From: Lentisphaeria bacterium
GTDB lineage: Bacteria > Verrucomicrobiota > Lentisphaeria > Victivallales > UBA1829
DNA: 10,001 bases
Direction of reading: 5' to 3'
NCBI GenBank assembly: GCA_017540385.1
Contig: JAFYBD010000124.1
Span: 1 to 10,001, forward strand
Positions 1 to 7,300 of this stretch are shown here, piece by piece. The stretch's first letter is position 1; each line of letters opens with the position of its first letter. The translations under genes were made by a program, and so were the position numbers. The notes beneath the pieces were generated by a model. That model worked only from the letters and a program-made list of their open reading frames with translations, made no database searches and was not told the DNA's origin.

Positions 1-222
1 CTCGGCGTAGATGCCGCCGTCGGCCGCGTAGTTGATGTCCTCGACGACGCTGCCGAACATGATGTCGGAGATCTTCAGCTTGTCGGCCGTGTTCACGGTC
101 ATGGTGCCCTTGATCTGGGCTTCCGGGTCGGCTTCCGGGATCGGGGCGGACTGGCAGGAGGCGAGGGCGAGCCCGGCTCCGGCGAGCGCGAGGAACAGGA
201 TTCTGGAGAGGGTACGGTTCAT
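1..222 (-). CDS. Small lipoprotein of unknown function, N-terminal 74 codons (C-terminus outside window)
   Basis: This frame is open from an ATG at 222 down to the window edge, so the protein continues outside. It begins MNRTLSRILF and has a short basic n-region, a hydrophobic Ala/Leu core and a lipobox LASC with the modifiable cysteine at residue 23. It is therefore predicted to be processed by signal peptidase II and membrane anchored. Residue +2 is Gln, which under the E. coli rule would favour the outer membrane. The mature part visible (residues 24-74) is polar, includes QIKGTMTVNTADK and DGGIYAE, and matches no family I recognise. The start is supported by AAGGAAT (rc of 228-234) five bases upstream and by a promoter about 50 nt further up. 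The gene is transcribed in the same direction as the GH2 gene behind it but is separated from it by a terminator, so it is an independent unit. The lipoprotein call is firm and the function unknown. Confidence 0.85.
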   Translation of the reverse strand, partial: MNRTLSRILFLALAGAGLALASCQSAPIPEADPEAQIKGTMTVNTADKLKISDIMFGSVVEDINYAADGGIYAE

Positions 223-273
223 CTTACATTCCTTCGTTGGGGTTGTGGTTTGCGAGAGGCTCTATTTGGTGAA

Positions 274-301
274 AATATAACCATCGAACGGAAATAATCA
301 A
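274..301 (-). promoter_or_regulatory. Promoter of the lipoprotein gene
   Basis: On the minus strand there is TTGATT (rc of 296-301), a 16-nt spacer, and TATATT (rc of 274-279). The predicted transcription start is near 267, giving a leader of about 45 nt before the ATG at 222. The same -35/-10 pair with the same 16-17 nt spacing appears before the three other transcription units whose promoters are visible in the window. Confidence 0.7.
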
Positions 302-403
302 GCGCGGAAAAGTTAAAAACCTAAAATTGACGTGCGGAATCATGCGCAGGAACGTTATTTAACGCATGCGTCCGGCGCGGCAGTCCGAAACGATGCGTAT
401 TCC

Positions 404-446
404 AAAACGCAAAAAAGCGGCAGGTCCCGAGGTGGAAACCTGCCGC
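404..446 (-). terminator. Intrinsic terminator of the GH2 gene
   Basis: The arms GCGGCAGGT (417-425) and ACCTGCCGC (438-446) form a perfect 9-bp GC-rich stem around a 12-nt loop. On the minus strand the stem is followed directly by six T's (411-416), then GCG and another T run (404-407). It lies 55 nt past the GH2 stop codon. This is a textbook Rho-independent terminator and separates the GH2 gene from the lipoprotein gene. Confidence 0.92.
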
Positions 447-462
447 GAATATCGAGTGGATC

Positions 463-483
463 CGGGCCGGACGACCCGGCCCG
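463..483. repeat. GC-rich hairpin between the GH2 stop codon and its terminator
   Basis: CGGGCCGG (463-470) and CCGGCCCG (476-483) form a perfect 8-bp stem around the loop ACGAC. No T run follows on either strand, so it is not a terminator by itself. It lies 18 nt after the GH2 stop, inside the mRNA 3' end, immediately before the terminator hairpin. It may protect the 3' end from exonucleases. That role is inference. Confidence 0.6.
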
Positions 484-501
484 AATCACATCATGCAGCC
501 G

Positions 502-3500
502 TCAGTCGTTGCGGCTCTTCTCCATGATGTCGGAACGGTCGCGTCCGGCGGCGTACTCGATGAGGTTGAAAAGCAGCCGTTTGCAGGCGGGATCGTTATA
601 GTTCGTGAGTCCGAGCGTGGAGTAGAAGACGGAGCCGGAGCCGACCTTGGTGCGGCCGATGGCGGTGCCCATGCGGCAGCCGAGCGAATGCCATGCGCCG
701 GCGATGAGCTCCTCATCGCCCTCCATGATGATGGCGGTGCGCGGATTGCTCACGGCCGCCTCGAAGGGATAGTCGAGGACCGCGCCGCGGGTGAATCCGT
801 CGAAGACCGGGTGATCCTTGCAGAAATACTGCCCGCCGACCCAGTTGTTGCCAAGGCGGAAGTCGCCGAGGTATTTGAGTTTGCCGTTTGCGGCGGCGAT
901 GGTCGGGGCCCAGTTGGAGACGTCGTTCAGGATGATGACCTGCGTGCCGCTCTTTGCGAGCTCGAGCACGGCGTTCACGTCGACGGAGTTGCTGTTCGGC
1001 GGGAAGCAGAGGACGCGGATGCCCTGGGCGGTCTTCTTGGTCATGGAGATCGCCATCTGGGCGGGGACGCCGTTGGCGAGCCTGACCTTGGCGGTGCCGT
1101 CGGCGGCGACTTCGACTTCCTTGCCGTCGATTTTGAAACTCAGCTGGTCGTCGGCCTTGGTGGGGCCTTCGATCTTGAAGTTGTAATCGCCGTCGGCGTT
1201 CGGCATGAACTGTCCTTCGAGCAGGACGGTGAATCCGGCGGTCATGTTCACGTTCGGGTCGGGTGTGGTACCGTCGGGGAACGAGAGTTCGAGCTGGCGG
1301 ACGTTGCGTTCGGCGCGCTTTTCGCCGTCGACGAGGAAGGTCAGGCGGAACATCCCGGCGTTTCCGTCCGGGGTGGCGATGGAGTTCGGCTGGATCCTCT
1401 GCGGGACGGGGTAACGCTGGGTCACGACGAGCACGTCGGGCTTGAGATTGCTGCCGGGCTGGAAGGACTGGAACTTGCCGCCCGCGGCGTTCAGGATGCT
1501 CGTGAGCGAAGCGCCCTGCTGGCCGCCGCCGAAGCCGCCTCTGCCGCCTCTGCCGCCGCCGAAACCGCCCTGCTGCCCCTGGCCTCTGCCGGGACCGCCG
1601 AAGCCGCCCTGCTGGCCTCCCTGGGGCTGGGGATTCTCATAGACGGCGTACGTCTTGCCTTCGGGGAGCTTGATGGAGGAGACGTCGACCGCCACGACCT
1701 CCATGTCGCCGGCGGCGTCGGTGCCCTTCAGGCTGGCCTTGATGAGGGAGACGCCGGGCTTGTCGACCTGGATGGAGACGTTTTCGGCGAGGAGTTCGCC
1801 GTAGACGTCGCCGCCGGTGACCTTCACGGGCTTCTCGACGGTGGAGACGGTCTTGCCGTCCTGGATGAACTCCACGACGAGCGTGTAGTCGCCCTTCATG
1901 TCCACTTCATTGATGATGTGGATGTCGGCGGAAACGGTGTTCGGGACCGTGAAGGTGGGCGTGGCCGTGTGGACCGCGAGCTTCAGCGGGGCGTTGTACG
2001 CGCGCAGGATCGCCGGATCGCTCTTCGGGTTGCGGAACGTGTCGACGACGCCGGAGTGGTTCTCGCGGAGCATGGCCTCCCAGCCGTTGATCGCGTAGCC
2101 GTCGGTGATGTTGTTCAGGCGGATGATCTCAATGCGGCGGCCCTGGTGGCGGATGCCGACCTTGCCGAGCTCGACCGTGAAGTCTTCGACGGTCGGGAAT
2201 TCCTTGCGGAGGCCCTTCTCGTCGAGGTACTTGTTCATGCGCTTGTACCAGTTCTTGTAATCCTCGCCGTCCATACCGTCCTGGCCGATCTTCTTCAGTT
2301 CGTCCTGGATGAGCTCCAGGCGCGGCGGCGTGGAGATCGCGCCCTCTTCGCCCCAGAAGATGATCTCTTCCTTGTCCTGGGTGTAGTTCCAGTAGCGCGT
2401 GTTGTTCGTGTAGTAGTTCGCGGGGTAGGAGATGAGCGGGCCGGGGGCGTTGTGGTTGTCGCGGAATCCGACCAGATGGACTTCGTCGTCGAACGGCATG
2501 CAGTTCATCTTGTTGTAGTCCTCGACGTTGATGCCTTCCTTGCTCCAGCCGCTGGTGAGGACCACGATGCGGGACGGGTCGTTCTGGTGCGTGAAGGAGA
2601 CCATGCTGGAATACCAGTTCTGGTCATGCTGTTCGCGGCCGAGACCGAGCTCGTTGATGAGGTTGTAGATGCAGAGGGACGGATGCGAACGGAACATCTT
2701 CACCATGCGGCGGACGCGCTCCTTCGCGATCACGCGGCCCTCGGGCGACTGGCTGCCGGAGATGAATCCGCCGGGTTCGGCGTAGTAGAGCAGGCCCTGC
2801 TTGTCGGCCTCGTCGAGCACGATGTTCTGGCCCATGTGGCGGTGGAAGTTCAGCATGTTCATGCCGAAGTCCTTCGCGGCCTTGATCTGCTTGGCGGCGT
2901 ATTCGGGCAGGGGGATGGTCCCGGTGACGGGCCACCAGCCCCAGCTGATGGCGGACCGGAGCACGATGCGCTTGCCGTTCAGACGGAACATCGCGTCCTT
3001 GCCGATCCCCTCGGGTCCGAACCAGCGGAACCCGAACGTCTGATCCTGGGACTCGTCGCCGAGCTTCACGCTCATGGTGTAGAGGTTCGGATTGTCGAGG
3101 TCCCACAGCTCGGCGTTCTCGTACGTGAACTTGCGGGAGATGAGGTTTTCGCCGGGCTTCAGCTTGAAGACTTCGGCGCGCATGACCGGGACGTTGTCCT
3201 GCACGAGCATGACGGTACATTCCTTCTCCACGTCCGCGCCGGTGTCGTTGACGGCGGTGATGCGGACCTCGACCGTCTTCGGGTCGGGCGTGTTCATCAC
3301 GAAGACGTCGTCGATGTAGACCGGGTCGGTGATCTCGAGCGTGACGTGGCCGGTGATGCCGCCGACGGCGCGGCCGCTGTTCAGCTTCACGCCGTTCCAC
3401 GTGAACGGGATGTAGTCCATCCAGTCGTAGTCTCCGCCGGGGTTGGTGATGCGGACGTCGAGGCGCGCGGTGTCGCCCTTCTTGAGCTTGCCGGTGACGT

Positions 3501-3981
3501 CGACCGTGAACTCGGTATCGCAGGCGGAGTCGCACGCGACGAGCTCATGGTTCAGGTAGATTTCAGCCTGGAAACGAAGCGCGCAGAACCGCAGGAAGAC
3601 TTTCTTGCCGGTCAGGTCCTGGTCGACCTTGAATTCCTTGCTCCACCAGGAAACGCCCTGCAGCGGCTGCCAGAATTCCTTCGGGTCGATCGTGTAGTCC
3701 TTCTCCAGGGCCGACATGTCGGTGAAATACTGTTCGACGGTGCCCGGGACGGACACGTCCTTGCGGTCGGCTTTCGCGAGAGCGTCCCACCCGCCTGTCG
3801 GCAGATGGACCGTGACCTGGTCGAGGGGCGTGCCGGGCACGACGACGTGTTCGGACTGCCACTGGGCGGCGGTGTCGCGCCAGAGTTTCCAGCCGGGGCC
3901 GGAGAGCTTCACGACTTCGCGGGCGTCCGCCTGCCAGAGCAGGCCTGCCGCGAGTGCGAGGGTGCAGAGGATTCTTTTCAT
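502..3981 (-). CDS. Secreted glycoside hydrolase family 2 enzyme (beta-galactosidase/glucuronidase-like) with extended C-terminus
   Basis: This is an exported retaining beta-glycosidase of 1159 residues. MKRILCTLALAAGLLWQADA is a Sec signal peptide, with cleavage likely after Ala20. Order of parts: GH2 sugar-binding jelly roll about 72-220 (GVSWWSKEF at 109); Ig-like domain about 222-312, ending in W..DNPNLY; TIM barrel about 314-640; second Ig-like segment about 667-770; Gly/Gln/Arg-rich linker 783-825; PA14-like beta-sandwich about 875-985; C-terminal alpha/beta segment about 986-1145. The acid/base glutamate is E444 in HPSLCIYNLINE. The likely nucleophile is E545 in FWGEEG. The barrel motif NFHRH is at 378-382 and is followed by D...GLLYYAE. 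Typical GH2 enzymes run about 600-1050 residues, so the tail is an addition. The start is supported by AGGAAA (rc of 3988-3993), six bases upstream. The gene stands alone, divergent from the repeat-protein gene. The family is secure. The substrate cannot be read from the sequence: galactoside, glucuronide or mannoside are all possible. Confidence 0.93.
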   Translation of the reverse strand: MKRILCTLALAAGLLWQADAREVVKLSGPGWKLWRDTAAQWQSEHVVVPGTPLDQVTVHLPTGGWDALAKADRKDVSVPGTVEQYFTDMSALEKDYTIDPKEFWQPLQGVSWWSKEFKVDQDLTGKKVFLRFCALRFQAEIYLNHELVACDSACDTEFTVDVTGKLKKGDTARLDVRITNPGGDYDWMDYIPFTWNGVKLNSGRAVGGITGHVTLEITDPVYIDDVFVMNTPDPKTVEVRITAVNDTGADVEKECTVMLVQDNVPVMRAEVFKLKPGENLISRKFTYENAELWDLDNPNLYTMSVKLGDESQDQTFGFRWFGPEGIGKDAMFRLNGKRIVLRSAISWGWWPVTGTIPLPEYAAKQIKAAKDFGMNMLNFHRHMGQNIVLDEADKQGLLYYAEPGGFISGSQSPEGRVIAKERVRRMVKMFRSHPSLCIYNLINELGLGREQHDQNWYSSMVSFTHQNDPSRIVVLTSGWSKEGINVEDYNKMNCMPFDDEVHLVGFRDNHNAPGPLISYPANYYTNNTRYWNYTQDKEEIIFWGEEGAISTPPRLELIQDELKKIGQDGMDGEDYKNWYKRMNKYLDEKGLRKEFPTVEDFTVELGKVGIRHQGRRIEIIRLNNITDGYAINGWEAMLRENHSGVVDTFRNPKSDPAILRAYNAPLKLAVHTATPTFTVPNTVSADIHIINEVDMKGDYTLVVEFIQDGKTVSTVEKPVKVTGGDVYGELLAENVSIQVDKPGVSLIKASLKGTDAAGDMEVVAVDVSSIKLPEGKTYAVYENPQPQGGQQGGFGGPGRGQGQQGGFGGGRGGRGGFGGGQQGASLTSILNAAGGKFQSFQPGSNLKPDVLVVTQRYPVPQRIQPNSIATPDGNAGMFRLTFLVDGEKRAERNVRQLELSFPDGTTPDPNVNMTAGFTVLLEGQFMPNADGDYNFKIEGPTKADDQLSFKIDGKEVEVAADGTAKVRLANGVPAQMAISMTKKTAQGIRVLCFPPNSNSVDVNAVLELAKSGTQVIILNDVSNWAPTIAAANGKLKYLGDFRLGNNWVGGQYFCKDHPVFDGFTRGAVLDYPFEAAVSNPRTAIIMEGDEELIAGAWHSLGCRMGTAIGRTKVGSGSVFYSTLGLTNYNDPACKRLLFNLIEYAAGRDRSDIMEKSRND
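1508..1635 (-). repeat. Gly/Gln/Arg-rich low-complexity linker inside the GH2 gene
   Basis: This encodes residues about 783-825 of the GH2 enzyme. The segment is almost only Gly with Gln, Phe, Arg and Pro, including GGFGG three times and RGGRGG. At the DNA level it is an imperfect run of short CCGCC/GAAGCC-type units. It separates the GH2 catalytic core and Ig-like domain from the PA14-like and alpha/beta C-terminal part. A flexible spacer is the simple reading. The DNA repetitiveness makes length variation by slippage likely. Confidence 0.9.
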
Positions 3982-4039
3982 GGGGTGTTTCCTGTATATG
4001 GTTCAGGGGTTGGGGGTGACAGATGTTAAGAACTTCAAT

Positions 4040-4067
4040 AATATAGTCTGTAAAGAGATTATTTCAA
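4040..4067 (-). promoter_or_regulatory. Promoter of the GH2 gene
   Basis: On the minus strand there is TTGAAA (rc of 4062-4067), a 16-nt spacer, and TATATT (rc of 4040-4045). The expected start is near 4033, giving a leader of about 50 nt before the ATG at 3981. The hexamers and spacing match those of the plus-strand promoter at 4193. Confidence 0.75.
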
Positions 4068-4071
4068 GCTC

Positions 4072-4160
4072 CCGGCCGCAGAAATCGCCCCATGTCCTCA
4101 ATTATCTCCACACAGAGTCTGCCAACGCAGCAGTGCCCGGCTGACGTCCGGCCGCGGAAA
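4072..4160 (+). repeat. Pair of 13-nt direct repeats between the divergent promoters (possible operator)
   Basis: CCGGCCGCAGAAA (4072-4084) and CCGGCCGCGGAAA (4148-4160) match at 12 of 13 bases and start 76 nt apart. The left copy ends up just upstream of the GH2 -35 box. The right copy is about 33 nt upstream of the plus-strand -35 box. A shared regulator site is possible, but GC-rich sequence makes short repeats fairly common. Confidence 0.35.
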
Positions 4161-4192
4161 CGAGGGGCTGAAGCGTTTTCCCCCAAAAAAAG

Positions 4193-4220
4193 TTGAAAAA
4201 GTGTTCACAGGGGCTATATT
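4193..4220 (+). promoter_or_regulatory. Promoter of the repeat-protein gene
   Basis: TTGAAA (4193-4198), a 16-nt spacer, and TATATT (4215-4220). An A-run and a T-run precede it (4175-4191), resembling an UP element. The expected start is near 4227, giving a leader of about 105 nt before the ATG at 4331. Confidence 0.75.
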
Positions 4221-4330
4221 TTCCGAAAAAAAGGAAAACGTCGCTAAGATTTACGCTTTTCGTACGTCTAATCATCAGAAACAATGTACCGACAACATAC
4301 CCCGCCATCTGAAATACCAAGGAGCAATCT

Positions 4331-7300
4331 ATGAAGCGAAACATGTTCCAAACGCTATGGGGCGTCGTGCTGGGCTTCGTCCTGTTCGCGACGGCCGCGC
4401 CGTTCGCCGCAACCGCGCAGACCGGGGCCTCCGTCGCACAATCCGAAGAGGGCACGATCAAGCTGTCGGGCGTAATCGACGGCCGCGACAGGTTCATCTT
4501 CCACGGGGACACGGTCGAGTTCCGTCACGAGGCGTACGAGGAGCCGACCGGCATCTCGATCAACGGCAAGGCGTGGGACGATCTGAAGAAGCCTTTCGAG
4601 CTCGGATTCACGCCGGATTTCAAGCGGGCCTCGATCGTGGAGAAACAGGGTCGGAACCGCGTGGAGCTGACCCCCGGCACGGAGTCTTTCTCTCTGGTGC
4701 TCGACGATACCGACGCGTCCATCGGCGTCTATCATGTCACGATCGACACGACGGGGAAACTCCCGCAATCGGCGACGCCCGAGGGTTCGCAAAAAGCTGC
4801 GGCGACCACGGCGCTCGAACGCGAACAGCAGACCCGTGCGGAACTTGCGGCGCTGATCGAATCGCTCGAGAAGTCGCCCGAAGTGTCGGAGGCGCAGCTC
4901 GAAACGCTGCGTCAGCGTCTGGCGCGTTCCGACCGGGAGATCGAGAGCATGCAGCGGCAGGCCCAGCCGCGCAATACGGCCGCAAGCGACAATTCCGGCC
5001 TCAACACGGTCCCCGACGAAAACGGCGAGGTCAGGATCAATCTGGCAGGCAACATCGACGTGAGCGGGACGTTCGTATTCGAAGAGAATCTGATCACCTA
5101 TCAGCATATTTCGGGGAAATACCCGACCATACTCTCGGTCAACGGCATCCCCTGGGAGGATCCCTACGAGCCGTTCGAGCTCGACTTCGTCCCGGATTTC
5201 GAACATTCGGAGGTGGTGCAGAGACTCGGGCGGAACAGCGTGAAATTCTATCCCGGCAAGGACACCTTCTCTGTCCGGATCGACGACACCGATTCGTCCG
5301 TCGGCTGGTACCATGTCGGGATCGCCACGACCATCAAAAGCCGCCCCGCGAAGCGGACGAAACCGAATGCCGTGGCGGAACCCGACGAGAACGGCGAGCT
5401 CTCGATCACCATCGACGGGAACATCCGGGAGAACGGCCGTTTCGTCTTCGAGGGTGACACGATCACATACGAGCCGCGCGAGGATTATCTGAAGAAATCC
5501 AGCATGATCGTCACGGTGAACGGACGGCGGTGGGACATGACGAAAAAGCCCTTCTCGCTCGGCTTCACGCCGGACTTCGAGAAGGCCGCGATCGTGGAGA
5601 AGCAGGGGCAGAAAACGGTCATGCTGATCCCGGGCAAGGACCGGATCGACCTGTACGTGGGGAGTTATCAGAGCCTGGATTTGAAATGTCACGTGAAGAT
5701 CGCGCTGAAAAACCAGATCGAGCGTACCAATACCCGGTCCGCGTGGATCGCGACGAGTCTGCCCGAGTCGACGGAGCAACCCGACGAGCCGAAAGAACTC
5801 GACATCGTGCTGAGCGGCTCCTTCTGCAACCGGGATGCGTTCACGTTCGAGGGGAACACGGTCCGGTACCGGAACGAAGACGGGCAGGAAGCCACCGACG
5901 TGCGGATCAACTATCTGCCGTGGCTCGACCTGAGCAAGCCTTTCGAGCTCGACTTTACGCCGGATTTCGACAAGGCGTCCCTCATCCCGCGCCAGGAGAT
6001 GCCGGAGCGGACCACGATGACGATCGAGGCGGAACCTGACAAGTTCGAGCTGGTCCTCGACCATGCCATCAAGGACAAGCCCTACTACAAGTTCGTCCAC
6101 CTCGCCGTGAAGGACCAGGTCGACCGCCGGATGGTGCGAAGCGTGCGGGGATCGGCGCCCGTGCAGATGCCGATCGTGAACGGCGGATTCGGCCCCCAGC
6201 CCATCCCGAACTTCATGTTCCCCGGCATGGACCCGAACAACCCGCCGAAGAGCGGCCGCCCGGCGTTCGAGGAGTCGACCAACGGGGCCGCGACCCCGAC
6301 TTCGACCCCGGCCGCGACTCCCGGCGCGTTCAATCCCTTCGCCGGACTCTCCCGCGGTGCGACTATCGACGGCCCGACGGACGGGCTGATGCACCCCGCC
6401 ACGCCCGTCACGCGTCCGGTCTTCCCCAGCCACAGCATCAACGTCGCAGTGGTGAATGTCCACGGCACGGTCGACCGCAAGGCCGGTTTCCGCCTGGACC
6501 ATGGCAGCCTCATCTACCAGAACTACGAGACCGACCCGAACCGTGCCGCCCCGGATGACCCCGTCGTGCTGTTCAACGGCAAGTTCGCGTCCGGGGTGAC
6601 CCTGACCGACACCCGGAGGAAGGAAAAGGTCTGGACGAACCTGTCTCTGCCGACCGGGTATTCCACATCGAGCGGCGGCGGCCCCGGTTCTCCCGCGCAA
6701 ATCGTCGACACGGGCAGGAACACCCATCTCATCTTCCGCGGCGACGACTGCGACTGCGTGTATTTCGAGCACGACGGGGTGATCGAGCTGATCGTGACGA
6801 ACAAGACCGAACAGCCCGCGAAGTTCGAGTTCATCCTGTGGAACGGAGGCGACAAGGTCTTCGGGGACGATAATGCGCAACGATCCCCCTTCCCGTCGTT
6901 CACGGGCGGGGGACGGACGAGCCCCTCCGGCCCGTCGCTCGCACCGCCCCCGCCGCAGCTTGCGCCCGCTCCGCCGGACGACGCTCCGAAAATCCGCGAC
7001 ATCTCGCTCACGGTCGAGGGGAAACTCGACCCGAAGGACGCGTTCGTCTTCGAGGGCAACACCGTCCGGTTCCGGCCTGCCGGGGACCGCCACCCCGACA
7101 AACTGAGCGTGAACGCCGGCATGCAGTGGCCCGTCGCCGACAAGCCGTTCGAGCTCTACCTCGCCCCGGATTTCAGCAGGGAGGTCACCGTGCAGGGCCC
7201 GGCCGGGTCGTTTACGAAACAGCCGACGGCCGATGACAGCTTCGAGATCACCCTCGGAGAGATCGTTTCGTCCGATACAGTTCCCGCGATGTTTTGGTTC

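Larger units (their letters stand above)
3982..4330. other. Divergent intergenic region between the GH2 and repeat-protein genes
   Basis: These 349 bp contain no gene. They hold the GH2 leader and promoter at 3982-4067, about 125 bp between the two -35 boxes, and the promoter and about 105-nt leader of the repeat-protein gene at 4193-4330. Between the promoters lies a 13-nt near-identical direct repeat (4072-4084 and 4148-4160). Just downstream of the plus-strand -10 is a weak 6-bp inverted repeat, TTTTCC/GGAAAA (4219-4224 and 4233-4238), at the expected transcription start. I see no riboswitch fold that I recognise. Confidence 0.7.

Noticed and set aside
493..4029. A 1178-residue open frame antisense to the GH2 gene
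   Set aside because: The opposite strand encodes an unmistakable GH2 enzyme. The plus-strand translation is low-complexity Val/Asp/Ala/Gly typical of a codon-bias shadow, and it runs through the GH2 promoter region.
4201..5457. A 418-residue frame overlapping the start of the repeat protein
   Set aside because: It is in another frame with Arg-rich, domain-free translation. It starts at the promoter itself with no ribosome site, and the 4331 frame explains the DNA.
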